The notes under the pieces are model-generated. The model was not told where the DNA came from. It did not search any database and worked only from the letters and a program-made list of their open reading frames with translations. A program made the translations under genes and the position numbers. Shown in pieces: positions 14,982 through 21,980 of a stretch of DNA of 21,980 nt (position 1 is the first letter of the stretch; each line of letters starts with the position of its first letter). Source of the DNA: JAUWQU01 sp964605095 (GTDB lineage: Bacteria; Planctomycetota; Phycisphaerae; SM23-33); the NCBI GenBank assembly GCA_964605095.1, contig CAZSBS010000051.1:1-21980 (forward strand), given 5' to 3'.

Positions 14982-15668
14982 TCACGTCGTCGGGCTGGCC
15001 GAACCGTCGTCGTTGCCGGCCGGTCTGACTTCCACACAGTTTATGTCCATCAGCCGCGTTATGGTCACCGGCGAGCCGGCCTTGATGGCCTGGCCCCCGG
15101 CGGCGCGTGCCTTGACCATGGACACCACGCCGCTTACAGCCACGCGGATCTCGCCCTGGCCCCCGGCGGGGATGTCCATGTACACCGTGCCGGTCTGCCC
15201 GAGGGCGGTGCTCAGCCGGCGGTTGCCCGTCTCGGCCAGCTTGCGAAGCCAGTGCAGCAGCACAGCCACCAACGCCCACCCGGCAGCGCCCCAGGCCGAG
15301 GCCAGGATGAGGCTCTGGCTGGTGCCCTTGCCGATGTTCAGATACAGCGCCCCGGCCCAGGTGAACAACGTGAAGAACGCCAGGACCGCACGCACGCTGA
15401 GTATGTGGAAAGCGGCTGTGCTCTCGGCCGCGTCGTGAAGGCTATGGGCCTCGAGGTTGTCGACGCCGACGTCAACATTCCCGTCCATGTCAGTGTCAGC
15501 GCCCATGTCGCCGTCCACGTGCGCCTCGACATGCATGTCAAAGTCGCCGCCGTGGCTCAGGCCGATGAGCATGCCCACGAACTGCCATAGGAAAATCAGC
15601 GTGAAAAACGCCGCCCCGCCGTAAAAAAACTGGTTTAGTACGGTAAGACTGTTCCACCATTCCATCAT
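14982..15668 (-). CDS. NfeD-like membrane protein, flotillin partner
   Basis: A 228-residue protein with three membrane helices (about 13-37, 87-111 and 118-141), an Asp/His-rich loop between the first two (about 42-80), and a C-terminal OB-fold-like NfeD domain (about 155-216) starting LGQTGTVYMDIPAGGQGEI. This is the short NfeD class, without a protease domain, typically encoded beside flotillins and thought to act with them. ATG at 15668 is chosen, with GGGAG 7 nt upstream; a second ATG follows directly. An upstream extension to 15773 reads as low-complexity non-coding sequence. It is the first gene of the microdomain operon. The acidic loop might bind cations, but that is speculative. Confidence 0.87.
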   Translation of the reverse strand: MMEWWNSLTVLNQFFYGGAAFFTLIFLWQFVGMLIGLSHGGDFDMHVEAHVDGDMGADTDMDGNVDVGVDNLEAHSLHDAAESTAAFHILSVRAVLAFFTLFTWAGALYLNIGKGTSQSLILASAWGAAGWALVAVLLHWLRKLAETGNRRLSTALGQTGTVYMDIPAGGQGEIRVAVSGVVSMVKARAAGGQAIKAGSPVTITRLMDINCVEVRPAGNDDGSASPTT

Positions 15669-16016
15669 GGCTGGACTCCCTGTCGTATCTTGTCCGCCCG
15701 GTGCGCCCTTTGCGCCATTGCCTCGGGCTCCTGCCACGCCGGGCCTGTTGCGGGAAATGCCCCGACACGGCATACCCTAACGTCATGCCGCGCCGTGGGC
15801 AACCGCAAATCTACGCCGAATCCGCGAACCCGCGAACTTCTGCCGAACCGGGCGCAGGAACCTTCTGCCGTCGAGGCTCAAACTCCCGGCCTTTCAGCAG
15901 GTTAGTCGTCGCAGCAGCGGCGTTATTTCCACATTTCCGCCACTGGGAGAGGGTACAGGTTGCGTTTACCCTCCCGGAGACTTGTCTTCTTTATCCCCTG
16001 CTCGCTGTCGCTCGTG
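15669..16016. other. Intergenic region upstream of the NfeD-like gene
   Basis: No gene is supported between the NfeD-like start and the repeats that follow smpB. It must contain the promoter of the NfeD-SPFH-flotillin operon, but no clear -35/-10 pair was found. A short iteration of CCGCGAA occurs near 15825-15840. Confidence 0.5.
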
Positions 16017-16032
16017 TTGCTCCCAGGTTCCC

Positions 16033-16126
16033 GGTTCCGTCTTTTATGCTTCTACGGGTTCCAGGTTCCGTCTTTGGCTGTTCCCGGCTACCGGCTACCG
16101 GCTACCGGCTACTGATTACCGCTTTT
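16033..16126. repeat. Direct repeat and CGGCTAC heptamer array after smpB
   Basis: GGTTCCGTCTTT occurs at 16033-16044 and again at 16064-16075. Four exact CGGCTAC units (16085-16112) follow, then degenerate units up to 16126, 2 nt before the smpB stop codon and on its 3' side. The unit is the same as that in the array after the VIT/vWA gene. Confidence 0.85.
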
Positions 16127-16128
16127 AC

Positions 16129-16629
16129 TTACCGCTTCCGCCGGTTCATCTCGCGGGTGATCTCGCGTTTCTGGTCGCGGGTGCGGAGCGCGTCGCGCTT
16201 GTCGAACTCGCGTTTGCCCTCGGCTATGCCGATCTCGCACTTGGCCCAGCCCCCTTTGAAGTAGATCGCCAGCGGAACCAGCGTCTTGCCCTTCTGGCGA
16301 ACGTGCGACTGGATCTGCTCGAGCTGCCGACGGTGAATCAGCAGCTTGCGGTTGCGAAGCGGCTCGTGCTGGAGCAGCCCCGATGCGTTGGGGTACTGGG
16401 CGATGCTCACGCCGATGAGCCACAGTTCCCCGTCCTGGAGCCGGGCGTAGCCCTCGTCTATCTTCGCCAGACCCGCCCGAATGCTCTTTATCTCCGTGCC
16501 CACCAGCGCCAGGCCGCACTCGATCTTCTCGACGATGTAATAATCATGGAAGGCCTTGCGATTGGACACCCTCCTGGCCCCGCCGCCGGAGGGGGCCGAT
16601 GCCTGTTTGTTGGCTTTGGTTCTTGCCAT
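16129..16629 (-). CDS. smpB: SsrA-binding protein SmpB
   Basis: A 166-residue protein of the usual SmpB length. Family features are clear: NRKAFHDYYIVEKIECGLAL, GTEIKSIRAG, a central YARLQDGELWLIG, the RNRKLLIHRRQL block, and a basic C-terminal tail with KREFDKRDALRTRDQKREI. SmpB is a cytoplasmic OB-fold protein that binds tmRNA (SsrA) and delivers it to stalled ribosomes for trans-translation. The ATG at 16629 is fixed by alignment with the family, although no good ribosome site precedes it; the first 20 residues are a Lys/Ser/Gly-rich extension. No tmRNA gene is visible in this window. Confidence 0.96.
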   Translation of the reverse strand: MARTKANKQASAPSGGGARRVSNRKAFHDYYIVEKIECGLALVGTEIKSIRAGLAKIDEGYARLQDGELWLIGVSIAQYPNASGLLQHEPLRNRKLLIHRRQLEQIQSHVRQKGKTLVPLAIYFKGGWAKCEIGIAEGKREFDKRDALRTRDQKREITREMNRRKR

Positions 16630-16653
16630 ATGGTCAACTGTGCTGGGTGTTGC

Positions 16654-16668
16654 GCCCCCCTTGGGGGC
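16654..16668. other. GC hairpin upstream of smpB
   Basis: GCCCCC and GGGGGC form a 6-bp stem with a 3-nt loop, next to an AGGCCT palindrome, 25-40 nt upstream of the smpB start. It may lie in the smpB leader or be one of the interspersed palindromes common in this window. Confidence 0.4.
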
Positions 16669-16738
16669 CTAAGGCCTTCAGAACTGGTGATCTGTCAGCC
16701 ATCATTTTTTGGGTGCCATGCATTCCTGGCATTCGGCC

Positions 16739-16813
16739 TTTGAAATTTGACATTTGAAATTCGAAATTCGAAATTCGGCATTCGGCATTGAGCATTGAGC
16801 ATTGAGCATTGAG
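16739..16813. repeat. Array of eleven drifting heptamers after rsmB
   Basis: Ten complete 7-nt units and a partial one run without a break. The unit changes stepwise along the array, from TTTGAAA through TTCGAAA and TTCGGCA to TTGAGCA, with identical units adjacent. This order implies local slippage or duplication with mutations spreading to neighbours. It lies on the 3' side of rsmB. Confidence 0.9.
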
Positions 16814-16829
16814 TCCCGGCGCGCCGGGA
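16814..16829 (-). terminator. Perfect 16-bp GC palindrome after rsmB
   Basis: TCCCGGCGCGCCGGGA lies about 25 nt past the rsmB stop, between that gene and the heptamer array. No T-run follows on the minus strand, so it is only a candidate terminator or another interspersed palindrome. Confidence 0.35.
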
Positions 16830-16853
16830 AACATTGAGCATTTTTTCCCCCCC

Positions 16854-18233
16854 CTACCTGCACTCGAACACAGCCAGGTATCCGCCGTCGTGCCAGGCCG
16901 TCGGATCGGCGGCGCCGGCGGGGAGGGTGAGTTCCTCGCGGACCAGTTGCACTCGCGGCTCGGATCGGGCAAGCCACCGTGCGACCTCGCCGTCTTCCTG
17001 CGGCTCAATGCTGCACGTGCTGTAAACCAGCCTGCCGCCCGGCCTGACGAAATGTGCCGCCGCCCTCGCCAGGAACTTCTGGTCCTCGACGAGCTTGCTG
17101 AGGGCCTCGGGGCTGAACCGCCACCTTGCCTCGGCCCGGCGGGCGAGCACGCCGGTGTTGCTGCACGGCACGTCGGCCAGGACGAGGTCGAATCCGCCGC
17201 TCTCGAGCGAGCCTACGCCGTCGGAGAGGATCGGCTGGACTATCGTAATGCCCATCCGCCGGCAGCTTTCATCAATGCGGTCGAGCTTCTTCCGTGAGAC
17301 ATCTGCCGCCACAATGCCGCCCTGGTTGCCCATCAGCTCAGCCAGGTGCGTGGTCTTGGTGCCGGGAGCGGCGCAGAGGTCCAGCACTTTCATCCCCGGC
17401 CTGGCGCCGCACGCGATGCCGACGCCGGTGGCTGTGGGATCCTGCGGCTGAATCGCGCCTTTGGCAAATGCCTCCAGGCTGGTGACGTCCCGAACGTCAT
17501 CCAGCACGATCGACAAGCCGTTTTCATGCGGTCTGGCCGCTGCGCCGACGGCGGCAAGCTCCGCCAGCACGGCCAGGACGGTTGCCCTGGCTGAGTTCAC
17601 GCGGACGATCAGCGGCGCGCGGACATTCGCCTGCGTGGCGACGGCGACGGCCTTGTCCAGCGAGCCGAGATTGGCGATCCATCGCTCAGCCAGCTCCATC
17701 GGCAGCGAGTACGCCGCGGCCAGGTACGCTACCGGGCTGGCGGCCGGGTCGGGGAAAACCGGCGCCTCCGACCGCCGGTAGCTGTCCGGGCCGATGGGAA
17801 TGATGTCCCGCGCCGCCGGCACGGGCCCGTGCTGCACGTCGTATACCTTCCGCAAGATCGTGCGCAGCAGGCCGTTGACCAGGCCGCTCTGGCGGCGGTG
17901 GTGGAAGCGCTCCGCCTGCTTGACCGCCTCGTTGACGGCCGCGAAGGCCGGGATTCGCTCCAGGTAGAGCAACTGGTAAATCGCTATGGCGATGATCTGA
18001 TTGAGGGCGCCGGGCAAAGTTCTTCCGGGCTGGACGAGATAACCACACGCGATGGCCTCCAGCGAGGCCCGCCGCCGCTCGACGCCCAGCGCCAGCTCGC
18101 GGGCAAGGTGGCCGTCGGCCGGCGAAAAACCCGCCGCCGCCACGCGCCGCTCGATGCTGGCCGAGACGTTGCCGTCGCGGTCGCGAAGGGCCAGGACCGC
18201 AAGATCCCTCGGATTGCTTATCGCAATTACCAT
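16854..18233 (-). CDS. rsmB: 16S rRNA (cytosine-5) methyltransferase RsmB/Sun
   Basis: A 459-residue protein. An N-terminal NusB-like helical RNA-binding domain (about 5-140) is followed by a Rossmann methyltransferase domain. The SAM-binding motif is LDLCAAPGTKT (284-293). The two family cysteines are present: C357 in DVPCSNTG and C407 in YSTCSIEPQE; the second is the expected nucleophile. In E. coli the enzyme makes m5C967 in 16S rRNA. The ATG at 18233 is 5 nt after the fmt stop, so translation is probably coupled. An fmt-rsmB pair is a common bacterial arrangement. Length and motifs are normal. Confidence 0.93.
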   Translation of the reverse strand: MVIAISNPRDLAVLALRDRDGNVSASIERRVAAAGFSPADGHLARELALGVERRRASLEAIACGYLVQPGRTLPGALNQIIAIAIYQLLYLERIPAFAAVNEAVKQAERFHHRRQSGLVNGLLRTILRKVYDVQHGPVPAARDIIPIGPDSYRRSEAPVFPDPAASPVAYLAAAYSLPMELAERWIANLGSLDKAVAVATQANVRAPLIVRVNSARATVLAVLAELAAVGAAARPHENGLSIVLDDVRDVTSLEAFAKGAIQPQDPTATGVGIACGARPGMKVLDLCAAPGTKTTHLAELMGNQGGIVAADVSRKKLDRIDESCRRMGITIVQPILSDGVGSLESGGFDLVLADVPCSNTGVLARRAEARWRFSPEALSKLVEDQKFLARAAAHFVRPGGRLVYSTCSIEPQEDGEVARWLARSEPRVQLVREELTLPAGAADPTAWHDGGYLAVFECR

Positions 18234-18238
18234 CGCTT

Positions 18239-19177
18239 TCAGATGCCAAGCAGCCTGTCACCAGGTCGGAGGCGATAACCGTTTATAAAGTCTACCCAGG
18301 TCATGAGCCGCTTACCAGCAGGATGTATCTCCTCGATGCCAAGCCGCCCGGCACCGGCCGAGACCGCCATCTCGGCGTCCAACTCGCCCGGCGATCCGGA
18401 GGCCGGATCCGGCAGGACTCTGGCCCGCGCGATCGTCACCGGCACGTCCTTGCCGAACTGCCGCCGCACAACCGCCTGCCCGCCCGGCCAGGGCCAGGCG
18501 CCACGGATAAGGTTGTGGATCGCCAGGGCGTCAGCGGACCAGTCGATGTGCCCGTCGGCCTTTTGCAGCCGGGGGGCCAGCGTGGCCAGCGAATGATCCT
18601 GCTCGACGGGCCTGGCCGACCCATCAGCCAGCATGTCCAGCGTCTGGCAGACAGTCTGGGCGCCGAGCACGGCGAGGCGCTGCTTGAGTTGCTCGGCCGA
18701 CTCCTCGGGGCCTATGTCCACCGCCTGCTGGAGGTATATCGGCCCGGCGTCCATCGCCAGGACAATGCGGAAGCTCGTCACGCCGGTTGTCTGAAGGCCG
18801 CGGATCAGGGCCCACTGGACCGGGGCGGCCCCGCGCAGGAGCGGCAGCAGCGACCCGTGCAGATTAAACGCGCCCAATGGCACGGCGTCCAGCACCGGCT
18901 GCTTGATGAACTGGCCGAAGTCCACCACGCAGATTACGTCCGCGTTCAGGGCGCGAATCTCGGCGACGACCTCGGGGGCGTTGATGTTCGGGCACTCGAC
19001 GACGCCGCGCCCGGCGGCTCTGCCGGCCTCGGCCACGGGTGTCGGGCGCGCATGACCGCCCCGCCCCGCCGGACGTGCCGGCTGGGTGTATATGCCAACC
19101 ACCTCGTGGCGGCTTTCCATGACCGCCAGAAGCGACGGCACGGAGAAAGAACCGCTGCCAAAATAGACCACGCGCAT
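18239..19177 (-). CDS. fmt: Methionyl-tRNA formyltransferase
   Basis: A 312-residue protein of normal Fmt length. It formylates Met-tRNAfMet using 10-formyl-tetrahydrofolate. It begins MRVVYFGSGSFSVPSLLAV, and the catalytic triad is present: N105 and H107 in FNLHGSLLPLLRGAAPVQW, and D143 in AMDAGPIYLQ. The C-terminal OB-like tRNA-binding domain spans about 205-305. ATG at 19177 is chosen, with AGAGG 7 nt upstream; the open frame extends 62 codons further but reads as Ser-rich non-coding sequence. It overlaps no gene and is followed 5 nt later by rsmB. The frequent partner def (peptide deformylase) is not next to it. Confidence 0.95.
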   Translation of the reverse strand: MRVVYFGSGSFSVPSLLAVMESRHEVVGIYTQPARPAGRGGHARPTPVAEAGRAAGRGVVECPNINAPEVVAEIRALNADVICVVDFGQFIKQPVLDAVPLGAFNLHGSLLPLLRGAAPVQWALIRGLQTTGVTSFRIVLAMDAGPIYLQQAVDIGPEESAEQLKQRLAVLGAQTVCQTLDMLADGSARPVEQDHSLATLAPRLQKADGHIDWSADALAIHNLIRGAWPWPGGQAVVRRQFGKDVPVTIARARVLPDPASGSPGELDAEMAVSAGAGRLGIEEIHPAGKRLMTWVDFINGYRLRPGDRLLGI

Positions 19178-19199
19178 CAGGCACCTCTTGTCTTGCGAC

Positions 19200-19228
19200 A
19201 TTCTGCAAGGGCAGGCCAGTGCAAGCAA
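19200..19228 (-). promoter_or_regulatory. Weak candidate promoter for fmt-rsmB
   Basis: On the minus strand, TTGCTT (19223-19228) and CAGAAT (19200-19205) are spaced 17 nt apart, about 20 nt before the fmt start. Matches to consensus are only three and four of six bases, so this is a guess supported mainly by position. Confidence 0.25.
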
Positions 19229-19296
19229 GATAAGATTTAGGGAATGATTTCGGGAACCAATCCGCAGCAAGTGCGTCGAAGAAGGAGAAGAAGAAC

Positions 19297-19390
19297 TCAA
19301 CGCAGAGTTCGCGGAGAACGCAGAGGAAGAGAGAAGAGAAGAAGAACGAAGAAAGGCAAACACATTCCTTTTCTGCGTGCTCTGCGTTGA
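19297..19390. repeat. Inverted repeat around a polypurine tract upstream of the VIT/vWA gene
   Basis: TCAACGCAGAG (19297-19307) is the exact complement of CTCTGCGTTGA (19380-19390). A second pair, ACGCAGA (19318-19324) and TCTGCGT (19372-19378), is nested inside. The surrounding plus strand from about 19279 to 19356 is nearly all purine (GAAGAAGG/GAGAAG runs). It sits between the divergent fmt and VIT/vWA genes, in the leader region of the latter. The CGCAGAG motif is, from memory, a frequent interspersed repeat in environmental bacterial genomes. Confidence 0.75.
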
Positions 19391-19456
19391 AACCCTTCTT
19401 CCGCTTGCGGCCGATGGCCTGGATGCGTTAGAAAACCTTCACACGGAGAAAGAACC

Positions 19457-21757
19457 ATGAAAAGCGCACGCATTATCATCTCATTGGCGGTTTGGGCGGC
19501 AATGGCTTCGGCAGCTTTGGCCGATGGCATGATCGTGCCGGTCCGGCCCGAACTGCGGGTCCGGGGAAACTGGGCCGTCAAGTACCACCACGTCGACATC
19601 ACCGTTCGCGACCAGGTCGCAAACGTGGCGATCGACCAGGAATTCGTCAACACCGGCAGCGGGATGATCGAGGTGGAGTACATGTTCCCCATCCCGCCGG
19701 GCGCGGCCATCGACTCGATGACGCTCATCGTCAACGGCAAGGAATTCGCCGCCAAACTCCTGCCTGCCGACGAGGCGAGGAAGATCTACGAGGACATCGT
19801 GCGCAGGAAGAAAGACCCCGCCCTGCTCGAATACGCGGGCTTCGGCCTGTACCGCACGCGGGCCTTCCCGCTGGAGCCCGGAAAGCCCTGCAAGGTGATC
19901 GTGACGTACAAGAACACGCCAAAGCGCGATCACGACCTCGTCGAGGTCTGGTATCCGCTGAACACCGAGAAGTTCTCAGCCAAGCCCATCGAGTCCGTCC
20001 GCGTCAGCGTGGACATCCAGACCAAGCAGAACCTCATGGCCGTGTATTCCCCCACGCACGACCTGAAGGTTGACCGCAAGAGCCACACCCGCGTGATCGC
20101 TACCTACGAGGCCAAGAACGACCTGCCGACGACGGATTTCCAGCTCTTCTACAAGGCGGCGGACAAGGACGTCGCCGCGACGCTGCTGACGTGGCAGCCC
20201 GACAGCAAGACCGACGGCTACTTCATGATGCTGGTCAGCCCGAACCCGCAGGGCGCGTCCGATCGAGTCACGCCGAAGGACATCGTGGCCGTGCTGGACC
20301 ACAGCGGCTCGATGAGCGGCGACAAGATTGCACAGGCCAAGGAGGCCCTGCGCTACATCATCCGCAACCTCAACAAGGACGACCGCTTCAACATCGTGCT
20401 GTATAACGACCAGGTCGAACCGATGTTCGACTCGATGCGGAGCGTCAACGACCGCGACGTTCAGGACGCCATGGACCGCATAGACCGGCTGAGCGCGACA
20501 GGCGGCACGAACATCGACGAGGCCCTGACGACCGCGCTGGCACAATGCACCGACAAGCACCGCCCGACGTACGTGTTGTTCTTCACTGACGGCCAGCCGA
20601 CGGTCGGCAAAACCAGCGAGGCGGACATCCTTTCGGACGTCTCGGCCGCCAACAAGAGCAAGGCCCGGATATTCGCCTTCGGCGTGGGCTACGATCCGAA
20701 CATCAGACTGCTGGACAGGCTCGCCGGCGACAACCGCGGGCGCAGCGACTACGTCAAGCCCAAGGAGCCCATCGAGGCGAAGGTCTCATCACTCTACGCC
20801 AAGATCAAGAACCCCGTAATGACGGACCTCACGGCCGGCATCGAGGGCCTGCGACTCAAGGACATGTACCCGCGCCACCTGGATGATCTGTTCGACGGCG
20901 ACCAGATCGTGCTTGTCGGGCGATACGACTGCGGCGACGCCCGAAAGCTGCCCATGAGCGAGACCGGCGGCGGCGGGTCGACGCTGGTGATCAAGGGCCG
21001 CTATGAAGGCAAGGAACGTGCGTTCGAGTACCCCGTAACGGTAAACACGGGCCCCGGAGCCGGGACGTACCGGTTCGTGGAGAAACTCTGGGCGATCCGC
21101 CGGGTCGGCTGGCTGCTGGATGAGATCCAGCTTCGCGGCAAGAGCAAGGAAGTGATTGACGAGCTTGTCCGCCTCAGCCGTGATTACGGGATTATGACTC
21201 CCTACACGAGCTTCCTCGCCGACGAGCGGACTCCGCTTGGCAGCAGGGAAGGCCTCCGCTCCAGAGGCGCCGCGGCCGCCGCGCCACTGGGCAAGACATC
21301 GGGCGCGGAAGGCCAGTTCGGAGCGATGAATCGATCGGCCCTCAACATGGCAGGCAGCCCGTCCGTCATGGCAGGGCCGGGGGGACCGGCGAGACAAGAT
21401 AGCAAGGCCGAGATGGACCGCGGCGGAGCCCCGACCACGCCGACGGCAAACATCGGCTACAAGGGCAAGGAAGAATATGAACAAGGCAAGTCCGGCGGGG
21501 CCGTGGAGAACATCCGCCAGGTCGGCAACAACTACGTCCTCTACCGTCGTGGGCAGATATGGATGATGCCCAACACCGCCGGCCTGGACCTCGAAAAGGA
21601 CAAGGACAAAGTCGTCCAGATCAAGCGGTTCAGCGATGAGTACTTCAACCTCGTCCGCGCCAACACCAGCGATCAGAACGCCGTCATGGCCAGCCAGAAG
21701 TCCGGCGAGCAGTTGCTCGTCAACTTCCGCGGACAGGCGTACAACATCACGGATTGA
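19457..21757 (+). CDS. Secreted VIT and von Willebrand factor A domain protein
   Basis: A 766-residue protein with a Sec signal peptide (1-22, ending ALA before DG). A VIT domain (about 35-155) shows the family stretch EYMFPIPPGAAIDSM and the ADEARKIYEDIVRRKKDP motif. The vWA domain (about 273-445) has a full MIDAS metal site: DHSGSMSG (D281, S283, S285), GGTN (T351) and FFTDGQ (D378). Residues 450-600 are probably a beta-rich domain like that after vWA in inter-alpha-trypsin-inhibitor heavy-chain relatives. A Gly/Ala/Pro-rich linker (about 605-675) precedes a C-terminal segment of unknown type (about 676-766). It lacks a visible C-terminal anchor, so it is likely periplasmic or secreted and acts in metal-dependent protein binding. 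ATG at 19457 has GGAG 8 nt upstream. It stands alone, divergent from fmt. Confidence 0.93.
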   Translation: MKSARIIISLAVWAAMASAALADGMIVPVRPELRVRGNWAVKYHHVDITVRDQVANVAIDQEFVNTGSGMIEVEYMFPIPPGAAIDSMTLIVNGKEFAAKLLPADEARKIYEDIVRRKKDPALLEYAGFGLYRTRAFPLEPGKPCKVIVTYKNTPKRDHDLVEVWYPLNTEKFSAKPIESVRVSVDIQTKQNLMAVYSPTHDLKVDRKSHTRVIATYEAKNDLPTTDFQLFYKAADKDVAATLLTWQPDSKTDGYFMMLVSPNPQGASDRVTPKDIVAVLDHSGSMSGDKIAQAKEALRYIIRNLNKDDRFNIVLYNDQVEPMFDSMRSVNDRDVQDAMDRIDRLSATGGTNIDEALTTALAQCTDKHRPTYVLFFTDGQPTVGKTSEADILSDVSAANKSKARIFAFGVGYDPNIRLLDRLAGDNRGRSDYVKPKEPIEAKVSSLYAKIKNPVMTDLTAGIEGLRLKDMYPRHLDDLFDGDQIVLVGRYDCGDARKLPMSETGGGGSTLVIKGRYEGKERAFEYPVTVNTGPGAGTYRFVEKLWAIRRVGWLLDEIQLRGKSKEVIDELVRLSRDYGIMTPYTSFLADERTPLGSREGLRSRGAAAAAPLGKTSGAEGQFGAMNRSALNMAGSPSVMAGPGGPARQDSKAEMDRGGAPTTPTANIGYKGKEEYEQGKSGGAVENIRQVGNNYVLYRRGQIWMMPNTAGLDLEKDKDKVVQIKRFSDEYFNLVRANTSDQNAVMASQKSGEQLLVNFRGQAYNITD

Positions 21758-21769
21758 CAACGCCGGGAG

Positions 21770-21973
21770 CCAGTGGTCAGTAGCCGGTAGCCGGTTTACC
21801 CCGAGCGAAGTCGCGGGGTAGCCGGGAAAAGCAAACGGTGATAGCCGTGTTTGGGGCGCTTGTACCCCTGTTAGCCATAGGTCTTATAGGACCTATAGGA
21901 CCCATGGCTACTGGCTACCAGCTACCAGCTACTGGCTGCCACCTACCGGCTACCGGCTACCGGCTACCGCCTG
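21770..21973. repeat. Composite element with inverted heptamer arrays after the VIT/vWA gene
   Basis: The left side (21770-21797) has four units such as CCGGTAG. The right side (21904-21973) has ten units drifting from CTGGCTA and CCAGCTA to CCGGCTA, which is the left unit in the opposite orientation. Between them lie a hairpin, TACCCCG (21797-21803) with CGGGGTA (21814-21820), and two adjacent TATAGGACC copies (about 21886-21904) that nearly form a palindrome. The window ends just after it. It lies on the 3' side of the gene. Confidence 0.85.
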
Positions 21974-21980
21974 CCTTTCG

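Noticed and set aside
16739..16813. A possible CRISPR array
   Set aside because: The units are 7 nt with no spacers, and no cas gene is present. The same applies to the other heptamer arrays.
19178..19363. A 62-residue N-terminal extension of Fmt
   Set aside because: It reads as a Ser-rich translation of the purine-rich repeat region. The family start and a good ribosome site are both at 19177.

Overview
The window reads as a GC-rich chromosomal segment of a free-living, Gram-negative-type bacterium, most likely a planctomycete or a close relative in the PVC group. This assignment is an inference. It rests on the high GC content, a secreted protein with VIT and von Willebrand A domains, a Tat-signal TIM-barrel sugar isomerase, a transmembrane Hanks-type kinase with a large extracytoplasmic repeat region, a tRNA without an encoded CCA end, and intergenic DNA full of GC-rich palindromes and 7-nt iterated arrays. 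No phage genes, transposase or CRISPR array were seen.

Region 1 (about 1-9430, minus strand) is a Tad/Flp (type IVc) pilus locus read from a good sigma70-like promoter at 9398-9426. In transcription order it encodes a CpaF/TadA ATPase, two Flp-type prepilins, an A24 prepilin peptidase, a TadE-like protein with extra membrane segments, a receptor-type Ser/Thr kinase with C-terminal TPR-like repeats, a large TadG-like protein and a second TadE-like pseudopilin. The ATPase would power assembly, the peptidase would cut the pilins and perhaps the pseudopilins, and the kinase sits where it could tie pilus assembly to phosphorylation. Secretin, CpaB, TadZ, TadB and TadC are not in the window. A 200-bp inverted-repeat element lies beyond the 3' end.

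Region 2 (about 9430-10160) holds a divergently transcribed tRNA-Ser(CGA) with a plausible promoter and terminator, then a dense run of palindromes and a 23-codon signal-peptide-like micro-ORF.

Region 3 (10163-12542, minus) is a two-gene unit: a Tat-exported sugar isomerase/epimerase-like protein, then a secreted protein with a caspase/gingipain-like His-Cys pair.

Region 4 (12703-15668, minus) is a membrane-microdomain operon: an NfeD-like protein, a short SPFH protein without the flotillin stalk, and a full-length flotillin that is clearly its paralogue.

Region 5 (16129-19177, minus) carries translation genes: smpB (trans-translation), and fmt followed by rsmB (initiator tRNA formylation and 16S rRNA m5C methylation). 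Region 6 (19457-21757, plus) is the VIT/vWA protein.

Between genes, the most striking pattern is that four 3' intergenic gaps (after the flotillin, smpB, rsmB and VIT/vWA genes) each contain an array with a strict 7-nt period, but with a different heptamer in nearly every case.
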